34,347 nucleotides of DNA from Rhodospirillaceae bacterium (GTDB lineage Bacteria > Pseudomonadota > Alphaproteobacteria > UBA8366 > GCA-2717185), in assembly GCA_002717185.1 (NCBI GenBank), contig PBDC01000053.1:1-34347 (forward strand), read 5' to 3'. The notes beneath the pieces were generated by a model. That model did no database searches and was not told the origin of the DNA. It worked only from the letters and a program-made list of their open reading frames with translations. Position 1 is the first letter of the stretch. Every line of letters begins with the position of its first letter. The translations under genes were made by a program, and so were the position numbers. Of the stretch, positions 16,423-24,816 are shown one piece after another.

Positions 16423-18423
16423 TCATTTACCCATCCCTTTCGCACTTGCTGACACCATCCGGCGCTTGAATTTATTTCCATTGTGATATTCGTGACACAA
16501 TGTGCATTCCTGCCGGACCTGTCCTTTAGCGTGGCACTGGGTACATGAATTTTTCTCTATAGAATTGAAATTGCTCTCGAATTTTTGTGGATCATGGTGC
16601 TTAAAGGAGCCCGCATAGTCCGCTTTACCATTCAGCTTGTGACATGTCTCGCAAGACGCCCCCGGACCGAGCAGATCCAAATGCGGTCCATGAGAATAGC
16701 TTAGATGGCGTTGAGTCGATTGACCCCTTGCGCCCCATTCAATTTGTAATTGTTCAGATTTATTAGCTGTTTGACTAACCGAATGACATTTTGTGCAGGC
16801 TCCAGGACCTTCCGACGGAGATAGCAACGACTCGCGCAGTTCATCTGTCACACCCTCGCCCCCGGCCGCCGCCAGGTTGAGCCAAGCTTTTGAAACTGTA
16901 TCACCATGCCGGGTCGGAATGTATTTCAGGGACAAAGCGTCCGCTATCCAGCCACCAGAGGTCGCTTCCGTCGGGGCCTCGTACTCGACGTTAGATGCCC
17001 AGGCACAGCCAATCCCGCGAACCAGTTCAGGCGACAGTTCACCGAGAAACGCACGTGGGTCACCCCGGTCTTCGAGCGCTGTGACAAGTGGCTCTTCCCC
17101 GTTTTCGATCATGCCCATGATGAGATCGCGGACGGGCTCAGTATAACCTTCAATATCCTCACCATCTTCGATGCCAAGCAGCAACACTGCGCTCGCTGGC
17201 AAGGATTCAGTCGAAACGGATTCGTACTCCTCCTCCGGTTCACCGGGCTCGGCAAATCCAAGCCGCCCTTGCAAGCTCTCGACCTCGGCAAGCAATTCAG
17301 TAGACGCCACGTCGATGGAAAGCCCACCTTCTTTTAACTCTTCGAGCTTCTCCACAATACCGCTAAGCTGTTCTCCAGCTGCCTCTCGCGCTTCGGCAGT
17401 CGGCCCGCAGGCCTCGCCGACAACTGCAGCATCAAAGGGATTTTCTTCGAACTCGGGCACGGTAAACAAAACAAACTCACGACCGACAATCTGATTTTCG
17501 TGACACTGTGCACATGTCTCTTGGAAGGGACGAACCGGCACGTTGCGGGCCGCCTCATCGACATTGTGGCACGCGATGCAACGATCCTTGGGTGCCTTAT
17601 CGGCATATTTTGGATTTTCAAAATGCTTGTCGAAGTGGTTCGTGTGATCAAACATTATGGCGGTGCGCTGACGTGACGGATAGTCGTCCGAAAATTTCGG
17701 ATGATCGTCTGAGAAATTTGTGAACTGCTTCTCGTGGCAAGCGTTGCACTGACTGTCGGACAGCTTCGTGATTTTGCCATCGGCACCCTTGTGCTCGGTG
17801 TGACACATTGTGCATTCCGTCTTTCGCGAGCCGCCCGCCGTCTTAAAGGTTCCATTATGCGGCGATGTCGCTGGGCCATTAAACATATGACAGGACTCGC
17901 ATGACTTTGAAACCGTTCCCGGAGACCAGGAGGCCTGCAGCCACATCCCGGCGTCGCCGCCATGTTGCGTGTGGCAGGACGCACAACCCTCTTCTCCGGT
18001 GAAATTCTGATGAGCCCCAGATAGTGCTCCAGGATTGATGGAGCTGAGCGCCGTCGCCCCATCGCCGTAAAACGCGAAGGCGCTAACCAAAGCTACAATC
18101 AGAGCGGCAGCAAGAAATGTCAGCCGTCCCCGATAGCCGCGCAACGAGATAATCGGCTTGCACGGCGGGTGTTGGTGGCAGCAGGTGCCATCTGGCTGCG
18201 GACCTTCCTCGCAAGGACCGCCGCTGCGCGCCGACCTCCGGCAAGACCAGCGGTCATTGTCAAAGAAAGGCTGGCACTCGGCCACGCCGCCGCAGTTGCC
18301 CTCGCTGGACGGACCGCGCCCACATGGCTTTGCCCACAATCCTATCCGACCACACCGATACGGAAAGTTCGGGCGCTCATAAGGACTTCTGTCCTGCTTA
18401 AATCGATCTGAATCAGTGATCAT
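16423..18423 (-). CDS. membrane-anchored decaheme cytochrome c with Cys-rich N-terminal domain
   Basis: A 666-residue protein. The N-terminus (about residues 24-88) is a Cys-rich domain with nine cysteines in a regular pattern (PYRCGR, AKPCGRGP, GNCGG, AECQP, RWSCRR, GGPCEEGP, GTCCHQHPPC). It is followed by an Arg-rich segment and one membrane helix (about 100-120). The periplasmic part holds ten CXXCH sites: residues 147, 175, 204, 226, 282, 304, 543, 591, 627 and 640. Between hemes 6 and 7 lies about 235 heme-free residues, acidic and helical. The frame is open upstream, but the ATG at 18423 overlaps the b-cytochrome stop (ATGA), which fixes the start. By charge the Cys-rich domain should be cytoplasmic. 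It probably forms the periplasmic electron wire of a complex with the upstream two gene products. Confidence 0.88.
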   Translation of the reverse strand: MITDSDRFKQDRSPYERPNFPYRCGRIGLWAKPCGRGPSSEGNCGGVAECQPFFDNDRWSCRRSARSGGPCEEGPQPDGTCCHQHPPCKPIISLRGYRGRLTFLAAALIVALVSAFAFYGDGATALSSINPGALSGAHQNFTGEEGCASCHTQHGGDAGMWLQASWSPGTVSKSCESCHMFNGPATSPHNGTFKTAGGSRKTECTMCHTEHKGADGKITKLSDSQCNACHEKQFTNFSDDHPKFSDDYPSRQRTAIMFDHTNHFDKHFENPKYADKAPKDRCIACHNVDEAARNVPVRPFQETCAQCHENQIVGREFVLFTVPEFEENPFDAAVVGEACGPTAEAREAAGEQLSGIVEKLEELKEGGLSIDVASTELLAEVESLQGRLGFAEPGEPEEEYESVSTESLPASAVLLLGIEDGEDIEGYTEPVRDLIMGMIENGEEPLVTALEDRGDPRAFLGELSPELVRGIGCAWASNVEYEAPTEATSGGWIADALSLKYIPTRHGDTVSKAWLNLAAAGGEGVTDELRESLLSPSEGPGACTKCHSVSQTANKSEQLQIEWGARGQSTQRHLSYSHGPHLDLLGPGASCETCHKLNGKADYAGSFKHHDPQKFESNFNSIEKNSCTQCHAKGQVRQECTLCHEYHNGNKFKRRMVSASAKGMGK

Positions 18424-19229
18424 AGCGCGTACACATTCACTAAGAGGAAGTGCCAGATCGAAAGTAGGATCACAGCCATCGACAAGGGCACATGCACCAG
18501 CAACCACTTCTTCATAAGGTCCTGACAAACAAAGTGCCGGTCGACCAAGACCTTCAGCGCTCCCAACTCCAGGATCTGATCGAAATACTCTTTTTCGTCA
18601 TTGTTCAGGTATCGTCGCGCAGCGGTGCCTGGGCCACGCAGCCAATGGCCCGCGGCATCGCCGCCCAGCAAATGGCTAATTCCAAAACGCGGCCGCTGAA
18701 AAAACCAATTCAGCGTGCCTATATAATGCTGCGCCACTGTATCGCTGCCAGTCTTCTCGGTACATTCCAGCGAAAGGGCCTCCACCTTCTCCCGAATTTC
18801 GCTGATTTCCGCCGGGATTCTTTCGTACATGATCTCGATACCGGTCTGCGTTAGCCGCCGCGGCAGTCCTCGCAGTATGATGTAGCCGAATACTCCAGTT
18901 AGGCTTACCAGATAAAAAAGCACGGTGAGGACTTGTTCGTAAGTCCCTTCTGGCCATACGGTTCCGGTGTGTAACCAAAACATTGCGATGGCCAGGACGC
19001 CCGCTACCACGTGAAACGCCAGCCAAATGCTACCGCGCCCAACAGGTAACATCGACAGGCGTTTGCGGATGTTGAAAAAACCCAGCAGTAACATCAGACC
19101 CAGCAACGTATACCCTGAACCGATCGCAGGATTGCCCAACTGTAGCCAGGTCGTGTGTCCATACCAGAATGCGAGGGCAAAAGTGATGATACCCAGAATG
19201 GCGAAAGTTATAATTGAACGCCGGATCAT
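18420..19229 (-). CDS. di-heme b-type membrane cytochrome (predicted)
   Basis: A 269-residue integral membrane protein with about five helices (residues 5-22, 38-53, 67-88, 97-120, 242-266). His73 and His87 in helix 3 and His246 and His260 in helix 5 are each 14 apart, the spacing by which two helices hold two stacked b hemes in cytochrome b-type proteins. A hydrophilic segment of about 120 residues lies between helices 4 and 5. Positive-inside signals (RR at 3-4, FNIRKR, RGLPRR) place it in the cytoplasm, next to the Fe-S subunit. ATGA overlaps on both sides link it to the CNBD-ferredoxin and decaheme genes, so translation is coupled. No named family is recognised with certainty; heme binding is inferred. 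Confidence 0.8.
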   Translation of the reverse strand: MIRRSIITFAILGIITFALAFWYGHTTWLQLGNPAIGSGYTLLGLMLLLGFFNIRKRLSMLPVGRGSIWLAFHVVAGVLAIAMFWLHTGTVWPEGTYEQVLTVLFYLVSLTGVFGYIILRGLPRRLTQTGIEIMYERIPAEISEIREKVEALSLECTEKTGSDTVAQHYIGTLNWFFQRPRFGISHLLGGDAAGHWLRGPGTAARRYLNNDEKEYFDQILELGALKVLVDRHFVCQDLMKKWLLVHVPLSMAVILLSIWHFLLVNVYAL

Positions 19230-20902
19230 TGCTCGGCCTCCGCCGAGTTCAGTTCACGGAAATGAACCCGTTTTAGCGCATCGTGCGGACAGGCCCGCAC
19301 GCAGGCTGGCCCACCTGGCTGCCCCTCGCAAAAATCGCACTTAGTCGCTTTCAAAATTGGTTTGCCACTATCAGGGTCTGTAACGGCATGGCCATCAGGG
19401 TTCCTGATCGCGACCATTGAGATATTGTTGTACGGACAGGAATTTGCACAGGTCGCGCAGCCAATACAGGTGAGGTCGTTGATGATGACGTTGCCATGCT
19501 CAACTGAGCGGTGAATTGCACCCGTCGGACAGCCAATCATGCACACCGGATCGGCACAATGCATGCACGCATTTGCCACCATCAAGCTGTCAAATGTCCG
19601 ACCGTGCCGCCGGAAGCGCGGATTGCCCCCATGCGTCGACGCGCAAGCTCGAACACAGTCGTCGCATCGCACGCAGCGATCGAGGTCGATCACCATGGCC
19701 CGAGTAGCGTTGACAAAGCGCTCTTCGACAGCCCATTCCATTAGCGCATCGTCCGCTACAGGGGTTACGGCCAGATCCATCGTCGTGGAGGTGGGCGGCT
19801 CCATGAATGGGAAAACATATTCTTCCAAAACCGATGCTGGGACCCGAAGGACATCAACATAACCAAGTGCGGAGAGCGACGTGTGCAACGCCATTTCCTG
19901 GATATCAGGATCTTTCCACGCCGCGTAAAGTTCACCTAATCCGAAGTGGCTGCCAGCACCAAGATAGGTAAGCGTCCGCTCCCCATTGCCGTGCTTAATG
20001 CTGACGCGGGCAAAACCAGCGCGGATCATCAGCACACCGTCAGGATACTCGCCCTGCCCCGCAATGACTGGCTCTTTACCCGCACCATTCTGCCTTTGAC
20101 GTTGAAACGCTATATTCCAGTCAAACGAACCGTAGGTTTCAAATAATACTTTGTCGGCAACCGCTTGTAGGCTTTTCTCGTCAAGGCGCGAGAACATCTC
20201 GCTTTCCTGCAGATGCGCCTTCAAGGCATTTTCCCGATAGCGCTGGTCAATCATCCTCCGCCAGCCCTCATCATACTTACGTAACTCACGCAAGCCCTGC
20301 CAACGGATCTCTAAAAGTGTCGCGTCCTCTTCCGCGAAAACCGTCGCAGTCCGAGGCACACGACCTAGCGCAGCTAGCTCGCCAAACAATGCTCCATTTT
20401 CCAGCTTGGCGGTTCGGTGCTCGTCCATAACGGCCGGCACATCCTGCAGGAAAACACGCGCATTCGCACTATCACCGCCACCGCGCAGCCCTTGCGACTT
20501 ATATTGTGATATTTCGCGGACTTCCGGGACGTGCGAATTAGTCCACAATTGTGTAAGCGCCTCGAAGAAGCCCTTTTTACGGGCTGCCTGCCGTCCCAGC
20601 AGGGTTTGCGGTAGTTCTGGTGCGATCACGACACGTAAGCTGCCCTCCATAACCAAGAACGCTGAGTTGCCGTAATCCCCTTCTCGAACAACGATGTCAC
20701 CGGATCGAAACTTTACAATCCGTGTGTCATTCCGAAATACTCCCGACAGCGGTGTATGCTTTGGAAAATTATCGGCCTCAATCGCGGCAATGTCTGACCG
20801 CTTCAAAAGCGTAACGACATCTTCGTCTGTCATTCCCGCCCCGAATGGCGTCGACCATCGCTGCGGCCGCGCCATCGTCGCTACTTCATCGACGTCCACC
20901 AC
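19226..20902 (-). CDS. cyclic-nucleotide-binding domain / four-cluster ferredoxin fusion protein
   Basis: A cytoplasmic fusion, 558 residues from the GTG at 20902. The first CNBD (about residues 55-210) has VREGDYGNSAFLVMEG and, after a roughly 60-residue insertion, a complete phosphate-binding cassette FGELAALGRVPRTATV. The second (about 235-360) has a degenerate cassette (FGLGELYAAW) without the Pro-Arg-Ala-Thr part. The C-terminal 150 residues are a DmsB/NrfC-type ferredoxin with 16 cysteines for four [4Fe-4S] clusters: CVRCDDCVRAC, CMHCADPVCMIGC, CIGCATCANSC and CDFC...CVRAC. There is no signal peptide. Starts at 20956 (GTG) or 20875 (ATG) are possible; 20902 follows a run of Gs at good spacing. 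Its stop overlaps the b-cytochrome start (ATGA). Probably an electron carrier gated by nucleotide binding; the ligand is unproven. Confidence 0.85.
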   Translation of the reverse strand: MVDVDEVATMARPQRWSTPFGAGMTDEDVVTLLKRSDIAAIEADNFPKHTPLSGVFRNDTRIVKFRSGDIVVREGDYGNSAFLVMEGSLRVVIAPELPQTLLGRQAARKKGFFEALTQLWTNSHVPEVREISQYKSQGLRGGGDSANARVFLQDVPAVMDEHRTAKLENGALFGELAALGRVPRTATVFAEEDATLLEIRWQGLRELRKYDEGWRRMIDQRYRENALKAHLQESEMFSRLDEKSLQAVADKVLFETYGSFDWNIAFQRQRQNGAGKEPVIAGQGEYPDGVLMIRAGFARVSIKHGNGERTLTYLGAGSHFGLGELYAAWKDPDIQEMALHTSLSALGYVDVLRVPASVLEEYVFPFMEPPTSTTMDLAVTPVADDALMEWAVEERFVNATRAMVIDLDRCVRCDDCVRACASTHGGNPRFRRHGRTFDSLMVANACMHCADPVCMIGCPTGAIHRSVEHGNVIINDLTCIGCATCANSCPYNNISMVAIRNPDGHAVTDPDSGKPILKATKCDFCEGQPGGPACVRACPHDALKRVHFRELNSAEAEQ

Positions 20903-20983
20903 GGTTTCCCCCCCCAGAAAACACCGAAACGACCCAAAGTCCTTTTGGGGCAGCACCTAAGTACTACCCCAGTTATTAAATGG

Positions 20984-21943
20984 TTACTTATAATCCTTCG
21001 GGAGCTTACTACCGACGGCGCCTGTCAAGTCCTTACCTTTTATCGCTGCCCACAAGGCCCTACCATTTTCGGCCGTAGGGTTGGACATAATTTTGGCTGC
21101 CTCTGGGATAGTACCCTTGATCAAGTCCAATGCTGCCTTCGCATTCGCGATCCGCTTTTCTTGCGCCGCCTTGTAAAGGGCATGATCAGAATTGGAAAAA
21201 CCATTTGTGGCGCTTACTAATGCAGCTGCCTGACCAATCACATACAGTTGCGCCTTCTCTGCCTCCGTCATCTCCTGGTTTACAGTGACCTCAGGAGGAT
21301 AAAACCGATGACGAATCGAACCCTGGCTGTATTTGACTAGCTCAAAATCCGGATTTAGTGGATGCTTGTTATCCAGCATGATCGCGGCTTTTTTGGGATC
21401 GAGGTTAGGGTTCACTAACCCGTGACATGACATGCAATTTGCCGCAACATCGTACAACATAGCCGGACGTATCATGCCAGCGGCATTAGATTTTTTAATT
21501 CGTTCGGCTTTGTGATCAGCGGACTCTTGGTCACGCTTAACACCCTTACCGTAGTCATTGTGGACATTGATCCAACCAGAGGAAGCACCATGGCAGCTTT
21601 CGCAGGAGGGTCCAAATGCGTTTTTCGATTTTTTACCTGAAGCTTTCTGGACAGCGGTGTAGTGGCACAACCCACAAGTCTTTGACTTCTTCATGCGCTT
21701 ATCGCCGACCGACCTTACGATCTTCTTAGCGTTTTTATTTTTATGAACTTTTTTATAGGATTTGGCGTGCTCCGTACCTTCCCAAACCTTGGTTTCTACC
21801 GCATGACATTCGGTGCACTTTTTGACACCGACGTTAAATGCTGCAGCTTTCGAATTTGTTATTCCAAAGCTGCCAAAGAACAAACCAACAACTAATGCGG
21901 CCAAATAAAGGGCCCGTACCTTTGCAAGGTCAAATTTACGCAT
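20984..21943 (-). CDS. tetraheme cytochrome c, c554-like
   Basis: A 319-residue exported cytochrome. The signal peptide covers about residues 1-34 (hydrophobic 11-28, NSKAAA cleavage region). Four CXXCH sites follow: CTECH (43), CGLCH (90), CESCH (114) and CMSCH (170). The first lies in KKCTECHAVETKVWEGTEHA, the c554-type arrangement in which a heme is followed by a W-x3-x-H segment. The C-terminal 130 residues are heme-free and helical. The mature protein is very Lys-rich, suited to docking on the acidic decaheme protein. A GGGGGGA site precedes the ATG. It is the first gene of the operon and likely acts as soluble periplasmic electron shuttle. Cytochrome c554 proper serves hydroxylamine oxidation, but no such oxidase is present here. 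Confidence 0.88.
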   Translation of the reverse strand: MRKFDLAKVRALYLAALVVGLFFGSFGITNSKAAAFNVGVKKCTECHAVETKVWEGTEHAKSYKKVHKNKNAKKIVRSVGDKRMKKSKTCGLCHYTAVQKASGKKSKNAFGPSCESCHGASSGWINVHNDYGKGVKRDQESADHKAERIKKSNAAGMIRPAMLYDVAANCMSCHGLVNPNLDPKKAAIMLDNKHPLNPDFELVKYSQGSIRHRFYPPEVTVNQEMTEAEKAQLYVIGQAAALVSATNGFSNSDHALYKAAQEKRIANAKAALDLIKGTIPEAAKIMSNPTAENGRALWAAIKGKDLTGAVGSKLPKDYK

Positions 21944-21969
21944 ATTTCCCCCCGGTGCCAGAATATCGA

Positions 21970-22018
21970 TCGGTCACCAAATTCAATAACCGATGCAACC
22001 ATTCTAGTTTCACTAGAC
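21970..22018 (-). promoter_or_regulatory. inverted repeats upstream of the cytochrome operon
   Basis: Two symmetric elements lie 27-75 bases before the tetraheme cytochrome start. One is TCTAGT-TTC-ACTAGA (22004-22018, a perfect 6-bp inverted repeat). The other is ATCGGT and ACCGAT separated by 14 bases (21970-21995). Both sit where an operator for the operon would be expected. Neither matches a consensus I know. Confidence 0.35.
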
Positions 22019-22148
22019 ACTTTTTACGTTACCGTCCAATCAATTACGCCTCAAGCGCAGATTAAATAATCATGCCGCTTTTAAACCCTATTTATCCAAT
22101 ACCCACACTAAATTTCAACGACCGCCGAAAGCCTGGAAGCTAATTAAA

Positions 22149-22973
22149 CTATAAGATGTTGATGCGCATATTTTCACGCGCGACGATAGCACCAGACCAG
22201 GCAGCACGCGCTTCCGCTTCGAGCCGCTTCATGAAACCATCTTCATGGTCAGGATCGTGATGGAAAATTACTAGCATCTTGGCATCCGCCAATTGCGCCA
22301 GACGTATCCCTTCCTGCCAGGTCGAATGACCCCATCCGACCTTGTTCGGAAACTCATCGTCCGTATAAGTCGAATCGTAAATTACCAAATCGGCACCTTC
22401 AATAAGGCTCAAGACATTTTCATCAGGCTTGCCCGGCACGTGCTCCGTGTCTGTGACATAGCACATTGCCTTGCCCCGATACTCTAAACGATACCCAGTC
22501 GCACCATACGGATGGTTCAGAGGCACAGTCCGAACCAGAATATTGTTGTGCAGCTTAAAATTATCGCCGGCCTTGAAATCTTCGAACGACAAGCTGCTCT
22601 GCATAGCTTCAAGCGGTACTGGGAAGTTTGGCATGGCCATCTGCCCTGCCATTATCTGCTTTATACCGCCGTCCTCATAGGCATGACCGGCCATAATCGT
22701 GAAAGACTTGTCTTGGTGAAATGCGGGCGAGAAGAAAGGAAATCCATTGATATGATCCCAATGCGTATGGGACAGCAACAAATGGGCTTCATTAACGTCC
22801 TTGCGCAACAACCAATTGCCAAGATTTCGAATACCCGTTCCGGCATCGAAAATAACACGCCGGCCGCCGCACGCCACTTCAACGCAACTCGTATTTCCGC
22901 CGTACGCGACATGCTTTGGTGAGGGGGTCGCAATACTGCCCCGCACGCCCCAGAACTTGACCTTAAAACTCAT
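22149..22973 (-). CDS. MBL-fold metallo-hydrolase
   Basis: A 274-residue metallo-beta-lactamase-fold hydrolase. The zinc-binding motif is SHTHWDH (His69, His71, Asp73, His74). Later metal ligands are in the regions VPLNHPYGATG and YVTDTEH, and HHDPDH lies near the C-terminus. The opening VKFWGVRGSIATPSP is shared by a group of MBL proteins annotated as phosphoribosyl 1,2-cyclic phosphodiesterase-like/RNase Z-related, which often occur with signalling genes. The reaction here is unknown; a phosphodiester is the most likely substrate. A GGAGG site precedes the ATG. It follows the ThDP enzyme by 175 bases and lies directly upstream of the cytochrome operon, in the same direction. Confidence 0.88.
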   Translation of the reverse strand: MSFKVKFWGVRGSIATPSPKHVAYGGNTSCVEVACGGRRVIFDAGTGIRNLGNWLLRKDVNEAHLLLSHTHWDHINGFPFFSPAFHQDKSFTIMAGHAYEDGGIKQIMAGQMAMPNFPVPLEAMQSSLSFEDFKAGDNFKLHNNILVRTVPLNHPYGATGYRLEYRGKAMCYVTDTEHVPGKPDENVLSLIEGADLVIYDSTYTDDEFPNKVGWGHSTWQEGIRLAQLADAKMLVIFHHDPDHEDGFMKRLEAEARAAWSGAIVARENMRINIL

Positions 22974-23148
22974 GGCCCCCGAACCTCCGGTCCGTCTCTA
23001 CCTCCCAAGACCACATCCTTGACGCTTTATAATGCCAGACCGACCGGTCAGTGCCGCGGGGTCCTTCACACAGCTATCGCTGATGAACAACCATTTCTTA
23101 TCGTTCTTGCACTGCCCGGTTTGCCCGGTTCTTAATGGCATTCAGCGA

Positions 23149-24816
23149 TCAGATGCTGAACTGCAGGTCACCAAGACGTTTCGTCATCTTTATGTTTTCT
23201 TGATAGTCGATCGGCACGGCAATCAGCGACGGCCCATCCTGCTTGAATGCCTCTTCCAATGCCTTGGGCAGTTCCTCAGGGCTATTTACATGCTTGCCCC
23301 ACATGCCAAAGGACTGTGCCAGCATCTCAAAGTCCGGGTTCGTGAAAGAGAGTTCAGAGTGGTTCCCTTCACCGAAGTGGTTCTGCTGCTTCCACTTAAT
23401 GAGGCCATATTCGCCATCGACCCAAACCATGGTACAGACCTGCAGTTTTCGCCGCACCATTGTTTCCAGATCCTGGACATTCATCAAAAAGCCAGCGTCA
23501 CCGCATATCGCCAAAACCTTGCGATCGGGCAACGCGATTTTCGCGCCCATGCCGCCGGGTAAAGCGAAGCCCATGGAACAAAACCCATTTGAGATAAGGC
23601 AGGTGTTTGCGGTATCGCATTGATAATAGCGCGAGATCCACATCTTATGGGCACCGACGTCACTCAAAAGAATATCGTCTTCGCCCAAGAACTCTCGTAC
23701 GTCCCACAGAACCTTCTGGGGCTTCATCGGGAACGACGTATCATCCTTTTCCATCGCGAAATCGTCTAAGATATTTTGGCGAAGTTTCTGACGCTCACCA
23801 ATATCGAACAAAGGCAATTTTCCGTCCGCATCAAAGCGCTTGTTTAGCTCTTCATTCATTTGCCAAAGCGCGTCGGCAACGTCAGAGACAATGTCGACAT
23901 CGACCTGGTAGTCCAGATCGACTTCAGCTGACCAGAAATCAATGTGGATGATCTTTTTGTCCGCACCCTTGTTCCAGAAGGACGGGGCAAATTCGACAAG
24001 ATCGTATCCGATGGAGATGATCACATCGGCGGCTTCCGTAGCCATATTAATATGGTCCTGACCTTGCAGACCCATCGTAAAAAGGCAATGCGGGTCAGTC
24101 CGCGGAACGGCGCCCTTGCCCATAAATGTATTCACCACACCGATACCGGTTTTCTGGGCAAGTCGACGAAGTTGCTGCGCAGCCCGCTTCCGGACCGCTC
24201 CATTCCCTGCGATGATCAACGGGCTTTTTGCTTCGGCAATGATATCGATGGCCTGAGCAATTGCTTTATGGTCGGCTGCCGGACGTCGTGTCTTTACCAC
24301 TGCCATTGGCGCCCCTTCCACATCGTTCTCTGCAATGTCTTCGGGCAACTCGATAACCGAAGCGCCTGGCTTCTCGGCTTCTGCAATCTTGAACGCTTTA
24401 CGGACGACTTCCGGAATATTCCGTTCGTCATAGATCGAGTGCGCCCATTTTGAAATTGGCCTAAACATGGCAATGGCGTCCATGTTCTGGTGGCTTTCCT
24501 TATGCAGTCGACGGGTCGAAGCTTGCCCGATCAAGCAAACTGTCGGTGCTCGATCCATATTAGCGTCGGCGACACCGGTCACCAGATTGGTCGCACCCGG
24601 GCCAAGCGTACCCAAGCAGAGGCCAGACTTACCTGTCAGACGTCCATAAACATCGGCTGCAAAAGCAGCGGCTTGCTCATGCCGACAAAGCACGAAATCG
24701 ATTGGACTGTCGTTTAAAGACAGCATGACATCGGCGTTTTCTTCTCCCGGCACACCGAAAATATGTGTGACGCCTTCATTCTCGAGGCACCGCACGAACA
24801 AGTCTGAAGCCTTCAT
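23149..24816 (-). CDS. acetolactate synthase large-subunit-like ThDP enzyme
   Basis: A 555-residue thiamine-diphosphate enzyme of the acetolactate synthase group, which condenses two pyruvates to 2-acetolactate with CO2 release. The N-terminal PYR domain has FGVPGEENADVM and the catalytic Glu47 in CRHEQAAAFAAD. The central domain has PLIIAGNGAV. The C-terminal domain has the ThDP/Mg motif GDAGFLMN (439-446). No regulatory small subunit (IlvN) gene is adjacent, which is more usual for catabolic or stand-alone members than for the branched-chain biosynthesis enzyme. Substrate and FAD use cannot be decided. An AGAGGGG site precedes the ATG. Confidence 0.88.
   Translation of the reverse strand: MKASDLFVRCLENEGVTHIFGVPGEENADVMLSLNDSPIDFVLCRHEQAAAFAADVYGRLTGKSGLCLGTLGPGATNLVTGVADANMDRAPTVCLIGQASTRRLHKESHQNMDAIAMFRPISKWAHSIYDERNIPEVVRKAFKIAEAEKPGASVIELPEDIAENDVEGAPMAVVKTRRPAADHKAIAQAIDIIAEAKSPLIIAGNGAVRKRAAQQLRRLAQKTGIGVVNTFMGKGAVPRTDPHCLFTMGLQGQDHINMATEAADVIISIGYDLVEFAPSFWNKGADKKIIHIDFWSAEVDLDYQVDVDIVSDVADALWQMNEELNKRFDADGKLPLFDIGERQKLRQNILDDFAMEKDDTSFPMKPQKVLWDVREFLGEDDILLSDVGAHKMWISRYYQCDTANTCLISNGFCSMGFALPGGMGAKIALPDRKVLAICGDAGFLMNVQDLETMVRRKLQVCTMVWVDGEYGLIKWKQQNHFGEGNHSELSFTNPDFEMLAQSFGMWGKHVNSPEELPKALEEAFKQDGPSLIAVPIDYQENIKMTKRLGDLQFSI

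Noticed and set aside
20984..21943. Hydroxylamine-oxidation system, because of the c554-like cytochrome
   Set aside because: No hydroxylamine oxidoreductase or cytochrome cM552-type gene is in the window.
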